DNA of 64,000 nt from Drosophila pseudoobscura (GCF_009870125.1 NC_046683.1:47631869-47695868); one strand, 5' to 3'; numbered from the stretch's first letter, positions 34,176 through 49,000 are shown. Numbers and translations: made by a program. The notes: generated by a model not told the origin, from the letters alone.

Positions 34176-36474
34176 ATGAGTGATACCGATACGGACGACA
34201 CCGATCTGTTGTTGATGGTACCGCCCAACTACTACACCCAGACGGCCGAGCGTTTGCTACAAGAAGTCAAAATGGACACAGCCGCGGCAGCGTCAGCAGC
34301 AGCGGATGCACTTGTCATGCCACCACCGCCAGTACCCACGACAGCAGCATATCAGTTTCTTCCACCCAGTAAGAAATCGGAACTGAATCAGATAAATGCT
34401 CGACTGCAGAACATTGAACTGGATGGCGACGATAAGGGACACTTTGATGTGCCATCCGATATTTCCACAATCTCCACAAATACTGTGCGTACAACGGCGG
34501 GCACCAGGCTGCCGAAAGAGTTCCATGGCGTGGTGCATTCCACACCCAAGGGTGGATCGGTGGAACCGCCAAGGCCTCGCCTTAGGGAGGATAACATTCT
34601 GCTGGAGATTGACCATTACCTGGATGAAAACAATACGAATCGCTGGCAGCAGCAGCCACACCATCATCAGCACCACAGTGATGAGCACCTGCGAAACTTC
34701 CGTGTCGTGCATGATGGACATCCGGCAGCCACTTCCCTGCCTAGCATTCGGATGACATCAACGTCGGCATCCATAGAAGCGGCTAGATTACCGCGCGGTA
34801 GTCTCAGTGACAACAACAAGCTCATCAGCTTAAGTGATCTCTGGGGCAAGAGCTGCATGGGGGGTACAGTCATCGCGAACAACGCACCCAATCCTCTTCT
34901 GTGCAGTCCCTCTCTGAAAGAGGAGCAGCTGCGTCGTCATCATCTGGAGAAAACTGTGCAAACGCTGCAATCACAGCTACTGGAGTATCAGCAGCGCATC
35001 TCCGTGGCCATGGAGGTGGATCGTAGCAAAGATGAAGCCCTAAACAGGGCCGAGCAAGCAGCAGCGAATCTCAACTTTGAGGTGCAACAACTCCGAGACG
35101 TTCTACACAGGCTGGAGGCAGAACGGAGTGACTCACATGGCAAAATGGAAGCTCTGCAGCATGAGCTGGCTCAGGCAGTCGGCTTGGCTACCAAGTTCCA
35201 AGAGAGGCACGAGAAGATGGAGGCAGATCTGGACAGGCACCAGCAAGAAGCCAAAGAATGGGATGAAAAGTTGGAGCAACTGGAAATGCAACTCCATGGC
35301 AGTAAGAGAGCCGAGGAGCTATCCCATGCAGAACTAAACAAACTGAGGGACAAATTCGCCAAAGTAGACTATCAGCAGGAGAAGGTAATTTTGGCAAAGA
35401 AACCACCAAAACAAACCTTTTAAAAAGTATTTTTCTACATGTTTAGCTTAAAGCACACATAGAGGAGCTGGAGACGGAGAATACCACGCTTAGACATCAG
35501 AAGGAAATGCTTCAAGATTATCATCAAAAGCAGAAATCCCGAGCAGATTCTCTGGAAACACAACGAAAGTCAATGCAAGAGACGTTGGCAAATCTAACAG
35601 AAGTTGAGGTAGATAGTTCTTTCTTCTATTTCATTAAGAATCAAATAATATTCGATTCTATTACAGACGAACCTTAAGAAAAAGCTAGAGATACAACAGA
35701 AATCTATGAAGCAACACTATCAGCAGCAAATGGAGAATGTGGTGGCCAAAAAGATGCAGGAGTTCCAGAATCAACTGGACAAATCCGAGGAGAATCTAAA
35801 GAGTGAGGCACGTGACCGGGAGCGCCTGATAGCAGAGCGTGCTGTGAAGCAACTGGAAATGATCAACGAGAAAAATAACCAAGAGCTGAATCTCATTCAG
35901 GAGAAGCATGACGAGGAGGTGGAACTCTATCGCCTGCAGCTGGGCAATGCGTCGAAGAAGATCGATGAACTAGAACTCAAGCTGAGTTTCTACAAGAACA
36001 AGCGGTACACGTTTGTCTTAAGAAAGAAAAAAAAAAAACGTATTCATATTTAAAAATTTTTTTTTACATTCCAGCGCTGACATTGCGGAGAAGCTGCATG
36101 GTGTAATGGAGGCCCAGTGGCAGCAGGCCTTGGCCATTCTTACCTCCCCAACACAGAATTCTCTGATGCCCGCCAGTGACACGGACAGTGAGTCTCCCGA
36201 ACTTAATAATGCCCGTGTCTATCCGGAAACCCCAAGGACAAGCAAATCCCAGCGTAGCAACAACACGGAGAAGAACAATTTGGATTCGGTGGGCAAACGG
36301 GATCCTCCGTCGCCCATGGACAAATTGGCGGCATATATTGAGCTGCTCCTTAGCAAGTCACCCAGTGATTTTGACAAGCTCGATGAGATCCTGGCCCTAA
36401 CCGCCAAACAGGGTTCGAAGCCAAGCAAACGCAATGGATGCGGCAGCAACAAAGCCCCGCCCTGGAAGTGCTGA
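34176..36474 (+). CDS. Cnb: Centrobin-like centriole protein
   Basis: Exons 34176-35384, 35447-35608, 35667-36004 and 36075-36474 give 702 aa. Centrobin is a centriole protein; in fly neuroblasts it marks the daughter centriole and controls centrosome asymmetry. Evidence: a disordered acidic N terminus (MSDTDTDDTDLLLMVPP), then a long coiled coil from about residue 250 to 610. It opens with LRRHHLEKTVQTLQSQLLEYQQRISVAMEVDRSKDEAL, broken here only by spacing, which lines up with human centrobin (ERHIQSLQTRVLELQQQLAVA, DRKKD). The later EKLHGVMEAQWQQALAIL block and a C-terminal MDKLAAYIELLLSKSP also have counterparts. The ATG at 34176 is the first in frame; the frame upstream is open only to a TTG. 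It is divergent from mu2. Confidence 0.8.
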
Positions 36475-37003
36475 CACCCGGAGTTGCCTTGCAGAACCAA
36501 AATTGTATTTAGTAATAGTCTGATTAGCATTTATACATCTCTGTATAACCGATTCAATGTGAATCAGAATTGTATATGGTTTGTACTTAAACGGGAAAGT
36601 AAATATTTTTTGCAAAATATTATATAGTTTATTTGATAATATCAACAATTTGAAGGCAGCGCAGGCATCAGTATGCGGCTCAAGAAGAACAAAAAATACA
36701 AAGTGTCTGTTGCGTATGTTATAAAAGTTCTCGTAAAAAAAATGTATTTTACAGCTCTATGAGACCCTATTATATGTATGTATATGCCTAAGAATCTTAA
36801 GTGTTTTTTTATATATTGTATAGACCTTGATGGGATCCAAGTGAAGATTGATTTCCAATTGAAGCACACATTTAATGGATCCACTCAAAATTTCCTTTGA
36901 TTCAGCAGCTTTTACAGTATTGTATTTTATGTGTCGTCGTGTCATTGATATGCTTTTGGGTTTTTGATTTGTTTACATACTTCCTCTGTTTTGTTTCCTT
37001 CCC
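36475..37003. other. 3' space between convergent centrobin and mauve
   Basis: 529 bp of AT-rich sequence holding both 3' UTRs. No coding exon or clear repeat seen. Confidence 0.6.
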
Positions 37004-40000
37004 TCATTTGTAGACAATTTGTGGAAACTTGGGAGCATTGCCGTAGAGACCCTCGGATTGCCACACCTGGATGTGGGACTCTCGTGTCAGCACCACCAAA
37101 TGCTGATGTGTCGAATAGCTAATGCTGCAAAATAAAAGTAAGTTGTGAACCAATTCATTCCTTTGCTGCACACCGAACTTACCTTCGTATGGGCGATGTG
37201 CCCGTAGTTAGTTCACTCACAAAACTGAGGTTCCAACTGGACCAGAAACGCACAAAGCCGCCCTCCACAGCGGTGGCAATCACATTGACACCCACTCCTT
37301 CCTTAATGTACGAGTAACATACGGCCAGGATGCGATCCTCGTGCACCAGATGCTGCACATAGCGGGCATTGACAGAGTGCAGGCGTAGAATGGACTTGCC
37401 ATTAGGATTGACGTTCACATTGACAAAGTCATCTAGGTTCTCTTCCGTTACCTCGAAACATTCATCGGCTATAGCCAGAGAATTGGGTCTCACTACAGCA
37501 GCCTGCGGCTGTGCATCCGCGTTGCCTGTGGACTGCTGGGGCAGCGTATGCACTGTGACAATGTCTCCCAACGTGGGACTAATGGCCACATGCGTAATGG
37601 GCGACTGGTGGATCTCCGCCGGACGGGCAATCGTGCGAACATAACTCCAACTGAAAGAAACGAATAATTAGAGGATGGAAAATGGAGATCTGTTGGTGGA
37701 TAACCCTACTCATTGAGATCCCAGATAACAGCAATCCCATCTCGGCCTGCAGTCACAGCAATCTTAAACTCCACGGACAGGGCTATGCAGGTGATCTCGT
37801 CGGTGTGCCGCACCAGTAGGGTGGGACCCAGCCAGGTCAAGTCGGCACCGTCCCGTTGCAAGCCATCGCTGCTAGAGGAATTGCTTGCAGAGTTGACTGA
37901 TGAAGCCGAATGAGTGGCATGTAGGCCACCGCTCGCCTCCTCTGCTCCAACCAAACCCATGCCCTTGTTGGTCATCTTGCGGAAAGCAGAGTTGTATGAC
38001 AGGCTAAAGCCTCGCGCATAGCTCTGCCGACTCTTGGCCGTAGCCCGCTGTTGGGTGTCCAAACCGCCGGCACACTTGTACACACTCACCCGCCCGGACT
38101 TGTGGCCAAACCAAAGCTGATTGGAGTTCACATCGCAGCCGCAGGCGGTGATGTCATCGAAGGTTCCATTGTGCAGCAGATTCTTGGGCTTCGCTTGAGG
38201 TTTATTCAGCGGCTGGATCCTCACAATGCGATCGTCGTAGCCCCAGGAGATCACGTTATATGTGTCCGGTTCGGCTCCCTGCATGACAGCCGCCCGTCCC
38301 GGCAAGGCGTACACCACATTCGTGTTGCTGAAGCTCACCAAATGTTCGGTGCCGGGTATCTTGTGTATGTTCGCCCAGGAGGGAGGCTTCAGCTGGGGCG
38401 AACCCACATAGACGCCCCAGCGCAGACCCCGCACCGTGGATACAATGGGCTTGTCCACCAAGGAATAGTCCAGCGCCTTGGTCGATGGATGCGCGGACTT
38501 GAATAGCTGCCGGGGCATCTGACCATAGGTCTTTACCATTGTCTTGACCGCCTCCCTTTCAATGGGATCATTGATCTCCGAGTCAAGGAAAACTGCGTAG
38601 GTCTGGGAATAAATCGAATATAATTTTTTTAGTTTGATTACTGCATCTGGAAAGCCGCCTATCCCCACTCACCGCTGGATGAAAGACATTGATGGCCTCC
38701 ACGGCACTCTCCCCGCTCTGTTTGTGGCCATAGATCAAGTCGATCCAATGATGCAACTGATTCCTGACCAGTTCCGACTCCAACGCCTGTCGATGTATGA
38801 GAACAAACAGTCTGGAGTCCCGCTGACACCAAGGTGGCAGTGAAACATCCTCCACCCGTTCGCCATTTTGTCGACACCCAAAATTGAAGCGCTCAAAGTT
38901 CTCAAACATCTCTGGCAGGCAAAAGAACTCTGGTATGAGCTCCTTCACATCCGTGGGACTGTCGCGGCTGGCCAGTAGCCAGGTTGTGTTTAGAGCATGA
39001 AATGTGCGATCGGGTAGATCGAAATCATTGTCCTGATAGCGCAGAAAGTAACTGGTAAAGGGCGGCACACGCACTAGGAAGTGAAGCACTGTTCCAGAGT
39101 TGGAATAATGGGAACTGTAGTGGTAGGGCTTGAGGATCAGTGATCCCATGGTGGTATTGGTGCTGTCAATGTACTGAAAATATCCACAATTATATTAAAG
39201 CTATTAGCATTCTCCCTACTGCTGATCCTTACCGTGTAATTACTGATATAATGCTTTTCGTTCTCCTCCAGCTGCACTGCAATGGGTCGTTCCAGGCGTC
39301 GAAAGTTCTGCGTCTCTCGTAGATCCAAAATCTCCGAGCTGTAGTTGGCCAGTACCCAGGGAAAGACCGGGTACTGCATGAGATCGTTGTAAGTACGTCC
39401 GGCAATTTGATTGAGTGTCATTAGATATTCCCAGTTGGTGAGCAGTCCCTCACGCCACTGCTGCGTGATGCCGAGGACTTTTGTTTGATCGGGCGTGGCC
39501 ACTATTTTATCACAGAATACATCGCGCATTATCTTCCAGTCGTCGGCATTCTGCAGCGAGAAGAACAGGGACTTGTTGGTGTCCAGCAGGATCTCAAAGG
39601 CGGTTTCCTGGTGCTGGTACCGCTTCAGCCAGATCTCTGTTATGTTTGCAATATCACAGTTCACATTGAAGTAACGACATCGGTACGTGGCCAGGAAATA
39701 TAGCTTCAGATCGGTGATGATTATCTCCCCCTCGATCTCACCATCCACGGGCAGGAACTTGGCCGCAAAGTTGTACAGAATTTGAGAGTTTAGCGATATG
39801 TTTAGCTGCTGGTCATAGCTAGCTATCAGATAGTCCAGCGGGCGCACATAGTTCTCTGAATCCTCGCGCTGTCCCTGCCCCGGGCGATACTCGTTCATGA
39901 AAAAGCGTCGGTCAATGTCCAAATGGCAGCGACGCAGCCGAGTGTGCACACGCGATGGTCCCTCAGTGTCGTCCAGTTCCCAAGAGCTGGAAAAGAATAG

Positions 40001-43000
40001 AATTTACATTGGATTGTGATTAAAGGAAAGCCTTGTCTTAGTTTACCATTCAGCTCGCTCTGCACAGTGCCAGGGGGCTCCTTCATGCGTCATCCGACGT
40101 ATAATCTCGAGCCATTTGGTGTAGGTATAGGTGTCATCGTAGTCCTTCATGTGGCACATCAGCAGCTTGCGTTCAGCGTTCTGTAAGAGAAAAGAATTAT
40201 AATATTTCAACAGTAAGAAGTCTTCCTCTATAATTCTCACCTGCAACTCCACCATTCGCCTGGTGGTCACCATCGAGGACTCTACGCAATGCTGCACCAG
40301 TGGCTCAAACCGATAGACGGTCTTCTCCAGCAACGTCTTCTGTTTGGCCGCCATGTTGTTGCGACTCTGATCGAGGCGTTCCAATTCGTGAACCAAATTC
40401 CATGAGGAATCGTTCTCCTTGATGCCCAACGCATCGCACAGTCGCTGCAGGTTCTCGATGGGCTGCTCCATATCCTCCAGCAAGGAGAGCCAAAGCAGCG
40501 CCTTGATCATCTTGCCATCGCAAATGATAGCGCGCTGGAACTCATCTTGCTGCGACCGCCACAGGGCATCCACAATGTAAGAACGCAGATCCCGCGGACG
40601 CGACGGCTGCAGTCCCCAGGCAATGAAATTGTTGCACCGCTGATTGCTCGAAATGCCATAGGAGACGAGCAGCTGAAAAAGTGCCAACTCCTGAGAGCTG
40701 GCCACGTAGCTGGAGCCCGTGGTCTGGGTCTGGCCCAAACCCACGGTGAAGAACTGACTGCAGCGGTCGATAAGCAGTTCCACGCGTGTCCTTAGCTCTG
40801 TGTGGCTGAGCAGGCAGTCCGCCTGAGCGGGTATCCGGAAGCTATTCGGCTCGAACAACTTGGTCAGCCATTCCAGCTGCAGTTGGGCCTGAACGGTACG
40901 AAAGCTGCGTATGATCTGCTGTGGCTGCTTGTCCTGATAGAAGGCCAGCAGATTGAGAATGTCCCAAAGGATCTATCGAAGGGTAATCACTTGTTTTAGA
41001 AGGTTTCTTTGGTTAATCCTTCGACACTTACATTTATCTGTCCCACCGAGCGCAGGGCACGATCGCCAATATTCACTAACAAATCCACAATGGACTCATC
41101 CACATTCGGCGGACCCAAACGCAGGGAGTAGATCTTGTACAAGCCCTTGACAGAGCACTGAAGCAGCCCAGCCTCAATCAGACACAGCTGATCATCGGGG
41201 TTCTATTTAAAAGGAATTATTACTAGGATTACAATCGAACTTCTACTGGCAGACCAAACTCACCTGCAAATACAGACGCTGTAGAGCTTTAAACACTTTT
41301 TGTGGCTCTGTGCCCGTGGCAATGGCCAGCAAGGACTGCAATCCAAAGCGCTGGCGTATCCTTAAAGGAGCCTCGCAATTGATTAGATCCGTGAGGCTGC
41401 CATGCACACCGCTTATCCATGCCAGACACGCCTCAAACATCGATATGTCGCACCCATGGATGGTTAACTGATTGGCCAAATGCAGGGGATACAGCAGCTT
41501 CGAGGCAGCGGCCAGTTCTCCATTGCCCAAACGTTTTGTCAGGACGTGCAGCAGCTGGATGATAGCCTGACGAACGGCACAGCTGCGTTGATTGGCCAGC
41601 ACCAGGAGCAGCTCCAGCTTCACATAGTGGCGCAAAACCTCATCCACTGCGGAGTCGGGCAGCAGGCAAAGAAAGTCCTTGAGCAGGATGAGCAGACGCT
41701 GCTGCAGTCGAATGATCCCCGGCTGATCGTAGAAATCCGTCTTTCGATTGGGCAGCGCTGACATCTGCCCCGAGCTGGGCGTACTGTGGCCCGATGGCTG
41801 CCAGATCTTTCCCAGATGCGGATACGGATGTATGCGCCGTCGGGCAATCTTCAGGGGACTCCGTTTGGGGCTGTGTGTGGTGCTCGTTGGATGCCGTCGC
41901 TTAAACTTAATGCGCCACCGACTCGCCTCCACAGGACTAAGGAGCCGCAGGGCGGACTTGTTCAGATTCGAACAGTCGGCCATGTGTTCCAGCTGCTCCT
42001 CGAACTCATTTACGGCACGCCGATAGTCGGATCCGCTGGCATGCAGACGACGCAGTCTCCTGATTCTCTCCGCCCGCTCTGGCTCGAGCTCTGAGGGAGC
42101 CGGGACGTGCAATTGCCGCCGCAGCGATGTGGTCACGCGACTCAGATTGGCTGCCACCAGCGAGCGTTCCTTGGCCGGCTGCTGGGACGTGAGCAGAAAG
42201 AAAAAGTGCGCACGATCGTGGGTCACATAGCACTCGCTGGGCTTGTGCAGCAACAGCAGCAGCTTCATGATCTCATCGAGCAGTGAGGATGCCGGTGGGG
42301 ACCCAGCAAACACAGCCAGTATCTGCACAAAGCATTCGGCGGCATACGGCGAGATTTGGACCGGACTGGGTGATTCAATCACATACACCTTGCACAAATT
42401 AAGCAGGGCCCCTAGCAAACCAGTCTTCTGCAGCTGCTCCATGTTGAAGTCACGCTGCGGGTGTTTGTCTCGCGTCAGGGCCAAAGTGCAACGGAAGAGC
42501 ATGTCCAGCACATCCGAGTGGATGGCGCCCGAGCGATGCCAGTCGGAGTAGCGCTGCAGCACGGCCAGCACTAGTCGTGGATACACCAGAGTGGCCATTG
42601 TGTTGTCATTGACGTGCAGGGCATCGCCCTTTCGGCTGATCAGCGGCTGGGAGCAGGCATTGTTCATGATGCTGCGCAGCAGCTGCACATCCTTGCAGCA
42701 TTTCTCCGACTTGATCACGTACCCGATGAGTGCCAGGTAATCCTGTCGGTGGAACTCGGTGTAAAGCTGCGCATCCGAGTGGGCCACCTGCAGCAGTAGA
42801 TCTAAGGCCAGGGCTTGGGTATTGGCATTTCCACTGAGCTCCACAACCTGCACATAGAGGGTATTACTGTAGAAAATGGCAAGAAAAGGTAGAGTAAGCC
42901 TTACCCTCGCAAACAGATACAGCAGCGTTGATAATCCTCCAGTTAGAGCCGTGGCCGTTTGCAGTGTTTGCGGCTGATTCTGCAACAGCTCGCCGTAGAG

Positions 43001-46000
43001 CATGTGTCCATGGGGTTGGCCGTAGCAGGCCATATCCAGCTCTTGGCTAGCATCGTAGCTCATCACCAGATCCGGCTGTTGGGCGGTGTAGACCAGGACT
43101 CTGGCCTGCCGTAGCTGCCGCATGCAATCCGCATGCAGACCAAAGTTCGAGGACAAGAGCTTGCCAAGATTCAAGTGACCATAGTTGGGCTTCCAGTTGG
43201 CCACCTGGCACTGCGTAAATTCCGTAAAGTCCGGCCCCATGGCCGTCAGATTGAGCATGAGTGAGGGCTCTACCAGGCGTCGCCTGAAGAGGATAAGATT
43301 CGACAGAGCATAGCGTGGCAGAGACCCATCTAGGGTGGACCTCGAAGAGGAGCTGCTGCTGGGGCTCCGCGCAGGCTGTCCCTCGCCCAGGGCCAGCATT
43401 TGGAACGTGTGCAGCCGCGTTAGCTGCCGGAGATTGGGGAAGGGCAGCTGCATGGTGTGCTGCTCCAAGCCATCCAGAAAGATGGAGATCTCTAAGGAGT
43501 CCGCCTGCTGCTGAAGCCCAAACACCAGATTCATCCACTTGTGTCGTGGCAGACGCAGATGCTGCAGCTGCACCGAGGCGCCCTCGTAGTAGCCGCCCGA
43601 GGAATTCGCCGATGCCGCCTGATGTCCATTGAGCAGATGCATCTGGCCAAAGCTGTTGAGCAGAGCCAATTTTGTTTGCTTGAGGGCTTGACGGATCGTT
43701 CCCCCATTCGCCGAGGTGCTGGCAGGGACCAAAGATGCCGTGTCTGCGGAGGCCTCCATGGGTTCCTCCACGCGCACGGACGAGAGCTGCTCACTGGGGC
43801 GAACCAGCTCGAAGACCAGCTGCATGTTGTGGCTGATGTACACGCTAACCACGGCCTGACTGCTGCCCAGAGAGACCAAGTGCAGCTTCTAGGAAGGGAA
43901 AGGGTTAACAGAGAGGCTAAAATTAACCAAATGAACACTATCTTACGGTTAGATCCTCGCCAGAGTAGCGCGTCTCATCGTCGTTGAACTGCATGGAGCT
44001 GCGATGTATCTGCTGACCCCTCAGCTCCAGCCAGAGCGACAGTGTCAGGCCCTCTGGCTGCCAGAGGCTCGTCTGCGTAACGGGAAAGATGCAGGCGGCG
44101 CGGGTGAACAAAGTGCTCGCCTGGCACTGCTGATGCTGCAGACGCACTCGCTCAATCTGTTCACTGATCAGCGGCTCCGAGGTGATCACAATCTTTCCAT
44201 CGGTGGTGATGGGAAATTCCAGCTCCATGCAGGGCTGTGCCTTGCGTAGAGTGCCCGCGGAGATGTGGTGCATGTGTCGCATCAGCAGATCCACCGGCGG
44301 CTGCCTAGAGGCTAGTATGGAGTAATAGCAATGCAGGACCTCAGGGGTATTCAGATGCGTAATCAATTCTAGTATAGATTGCTGCAGTTCTGGTGGAGTT
44401 AAAGGCAGATTTAGATGATTGTTTACATGGGAATGGCCCCTACTTACCCCTCAATCTGGGATCACTGCAGCTTAGGATGGGCGCAAATCCCTTGAGCAGA
44501 CACAGTGGTCCTCCCAGATAGTCTCGGATCACAAACAATCGATTGGCCAACTGGATAAGACTTTCTGTCCATCCATTGGGCTGCCGCATGCACAGCAGCG
44601 AGAGCTCTGCGAGCATCTGAACCACCAACTGACTCAATCCCTGGTGCATTATATGAGTGCGATAGCGGGATGAAGGTTGGAACGGAGTCCACGATTCGTT
44701 GGCCGCCATTCCACCGCCTCCATTCAGCTCACACTCGGATTCACTCAAGTCCGCTATCTCGCCATCAGCCTCGTAGCCCTCGTCGGCCGTCAGATAGAAT
44801 TCGTGCTCGTTCTCGCTCAGCTCCAGCTCGCTGTCGGCGGCACAGCTAAGGGAGGCCCTCGTGGAGAAGTAATCTGCATCGCCCACATTGATCTCACTCG
44901 AATTTGGCCGCCGTCGGGGCGTGGGTGGCGTGGCCAAAGAGTTCTTGGCCGGTAGCTTAACCGTTTGCAATCTGGGTAGTTCCACGCTACCGCTGTTGAA
45001 GGAGCGAGCACGTGGTCGCGGCTGATTGGAGTCCGCCGATGGGCTGCTGACCACGCCCGCCGGCTCGTTGTGGTTGCTCGAGAGTTCGGCAATCTTCAGG
45101 AGCGTTTGCAGGGTCTGAATCACAGCATTATCCCGGGCATGCTGCTCCCCATGCTCTGACCAATTGTCGGAGGCATTGCTTAGAATGATGGCCTTCAGCT
45201 TTCGCAGATGCTTTTGCATTTTCTCCACTGTAAAAGAGAGAGATTGGTGGCGGGGATTAGTTGTTTGATGATGGATGGATGATAAAGCCGCTTATCTTCC
45301 GCTTCAACTAGAGCAAGTCGTCTGCCCTGGACGAGCGCTAAAGCAAAAGTGTTTCGGTCTCTTGTCTGGTTCTATGGAATGTATCTGACTCTGTATCTGT
45401 CTCCGTATCTGTTGTCTGTCGATGTTGTAACCGTGTGTACATAGAGAAATTCAATCTGCCAGCAGCAGATAGATAGATGCTTGTAAGTGCCGCGGATTAT
45501 GCGAGACAGAGACTGACTAACTAACTAGCGGACTGGACTGACTGGCTTATAATTAACTCTCAGCCGCAACCACAACACATCCCCGACCACAAGGCCCCGT
45601 TATTAGCCCGCACGATTGGAGGTGAATGTGTGTGGCGTCCCTTGTTCTTGCTGTCGCCTCATGGTCCCGCACTTATAGGGCTTCCCTCCAGCACTCGGAA
45701 CTCGACTGGCAACGATTGTCACTATATACTAGTGGCAAAAGCATTAGCCGCGGAATGTGTTACAGAACAGGAGGTGTCTGTTCCAACGAGCAACAGATGC
45801 CCTTTCCTCTACAGGAAAGAGACTTTGAACACACTTCTCTCTATCGTTTCACATAATGAATATACCCCTGGTCAGGGGTAGGTGGGTGGCTTTACTTATC
45901 CAAGCATACAATCGTTAAGCACACACCTTCCTCGTTCTGGAAACCCTTGATGCATATGGCCATCGTTGCCTCAAAGAGTTTGAGCAAGAGTTTCTTGCAT

Positions 46001-49000
46001 TCCCCGTTGGGTTCGTACAGGCAATACAGATCCGCTTCAATGCTGAGATTTTCCTGGGAGTCGGATCGTCCGCTGCCACTGGAGGAGAAGCTGCTGACGC
46101 CGCCAAACAGAGAGCCCACAATGTTAAACAGCTTGTTGATTAGGCCATTCGCAGCAATAGATTCTTCTGCCTGAGGACCGGACCGGACCAATCCGTGGTC
46201 GTGGCTGTGGATATCAAAGAGAACAATGCTCTCGTCCGGCTCGCTGGCTTGCTGCAGATGTTGCAAGAACGAGGGTGTGGCCGATGATTCCCGCGAGTAA
46301 TTATCGATCACTGAGGCGTAGTCTAGCGAAGATTCAGCATAGTCCGAGCTGGCAGCCGTCGTGGTCGACACTGAAAGAGCGCTAACACTAACGCCGAGCG
46401 GCGGCAACTGGTAGACATGCGAAACGAGCGTTTCCAATGAACTTGAGCCGCAGATACCCCCCTGAACAGCAGTGGGTGTGACTGTGGGCGTGGCTGTGGT
46501 TGACGTCGCTTCAATTGCGGTTTTCGGCAGCATCAGGAAGCAGCCGAGTGCATTGTGGTTCAGTTTGAGAATGTCGAAAATGTTTTTATCGCCACGCCGC
46601 AGCTTCCTCTCCGGCTGCTCCTCCGATGGCAGCTCCATTACATCATCATCTTCATTGTCCAGCATTTCCACGGGTATCGAATAGATTTTGGCAAACTCAT
46701 TATAAAAAAATTGGCTCGTCTTCAGCAGTTCAAAGTTCAGGGTCCATTGCAGGGCCGTGATGTACAGGATATCCGCCGGCTTGTGTCCCGCAAGCTGTGG
46801 TAGAGGATCGGAAGACTCATCCAGCCAGAACTTGCTGCGCGTCTGCTTGGAGCACTTTTGGAGGAGAGCCTGAAAGAGCTGCGAGGCTTGATCGCTGCTA
46901 TTCAACTGCAGTTGGATCAGTCTTCTACTGAGGGTGATCTGCTCCTGGCTATTCTCCCCAAGGAAAGCGATATTGTCGATGCCCACTTTGATCAGGTCGC
47001 ATACGCCTCTCTGGAGTTCGGGTATGGCCAACAGATCCTGCATATAGCGTATGTTCTCCTCGTTGTAGAAGGCCTTAACCAGTCGAATGTCACTCAGGTA
47101 CATCACAAATATGCTAAGGCATTCGTGCAGCGCCCGATAGTTGTCCAGCTTGCTGGGTATCTGCAGGGGCGCCAGCTTTAGGGCGTCCTTTCGCTGTTTG
47201 TCCTCACTCTCACTCCGCTCTTTGTACTGCCGGAAAATAGGGAGTGCCACCTCAGCTAGTATACCCGCAGCCAAGTCGTAGGACAGAAGGTAGGCAATGT
47301 GCTTCAGGTGCTTCAGAAACAGCAACATCGATTGGGTGTTTAGCAGTCGTTTGTAGTTCTCCTTGTATACGTTGAGCAGTTCCAGATGGAAGCCAGGAGA
47401 TTTGAGCTTCTCCTCGCAGCTGGGACACCCCTGGGGCGCACGCTTTACAAATATAGTGTGCAGCACGTTGTAGTGGAGGAATTTGTAGGCGCATTTCTGA
47501 TATGTGCTCGACAGTCGAGTGGCCAGCTGCAGGCAGGTGGCATAGTTTTTGGCATTGTAGTGGCAGCAACAGCTCCCAGTGCGCAGCAAACTCCTCACAC
47601 TATGCTCTTGGAGCTCGGAATCCAGGGAGGGCAGCAGCTTGTACAGCTTACATTGGAAGTAACAGCTCAAGGAGCTGCTGCCCAGGCAATGCAATTGACT
47701 GCTGCGCTGTCGCTTGTGGCGGTGCTGCTGCTGCTGCTTGGTCAGCGCCGTGGACGTGCTACTCTCCATGAGGCACTGCTGGTGCTGCTCCTGTCTTGAT
47801 AGATTGTCCGTCAGACGCAGCAGCATCTTGTAGATGTGCAAAAAGATGGCCGTGGAGGAGGTGGTCGTTTTGGTTGCTGCCGCCTCTTGCAGAACATCAA
47901 AGCAAGCATCAAAGTTCCGCACATCGATTTGATTGAGTTCTTTGACCCCATTGTCAACGAGATTGTGCAGTGTGCCAAACATTATGAAGAGCACGCCATG
48001 CGCCAGCATGGGACATCTTTGATTGGCCCTCAAAGCATACAGCAGCTGGCTGAAGTTGCTGTTGAAGTCGTGGACATTAGGCTGCTGCTGCTCGTGGACG
48101 TAGAAGTTGTTTACGCAATGGGCAATCAGTTGAAGCAACTCGAATTTGATGATCTCATCGTTGTCACGGGGAGAGCAGTCGTCGTCTTCGAGCTCTGCGC
48201 TGGCGGAGGCGCACAGATGACCGAGTGCAAAGTTGTGGACTGTGACACTCAGCTGCGACTCTTGCTCGGCATCCACGCAGCGGGTCAGCAATTGGATGAG
48301 CAGTAAGGCCAGTTCATCGCTGCTTTTCGAGGCCCTTTTGAAGTCCTCAATGTTTGTGATATTTTTACTGGATATGTGATTCCATAATTGACATTTTTGT
48401 GGCGGCTGCTGCTGCTGTTGCTGCTGGCGGCGTGCCGCCACCTTTTTGCTCTGTGAATTGAGGTAGAAGCTGCTAATGAACTGAGCAATGCCGGTGAGCG
48501 GCTGCAGCGGCTGATTTGTTTCACTCCATTTGCAATTGGGGAACAGATTGATGCACAGCTGACAGAGGCTCTTCTGTGAAGCAATATGCTGCAGTAAAAA
48601 AATGATTCAATTAGCATATATATGTATAATGTATATTCTGTATACATATGTACTTGCCTTGATATCCACGCGCAATAAAAAGGCCAGCAAATGATGACCC
48701 AACTTATCGGTGAGAAATGTTCGCAAGGCGAGAATCTTATTACAATCACTGGGTGTGCTGAGTATAAGCTGAGAGAAAGTGATCAACATTTATGGTCGCA
48801 ATTGATAGAGGAACACCATTGATAGTGGCTATCGCTGCAAACGAACCTGCGCTAAATTATGCTGCTTACGCAGCTGCTTGATGCAATTATCCTGCTGCTC
48901 TGGCTCTGGCTCTGTCTCTGATTCTGGCGCCTGGTCTGGGCTGCTACCCTGCGATCGTTTGGCTTCGCTGATGATTTGATAGACCTGCTCTAGGAGATAG

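Noticed and set aside
42852-42903. Possible short intron in the big mauve exon (GTAAGG ... TTCTACAG)
   Set aside because: Only about 38 nt, too short for a fly intron, and removing it breaks the frame, while the unspliced frame is open.
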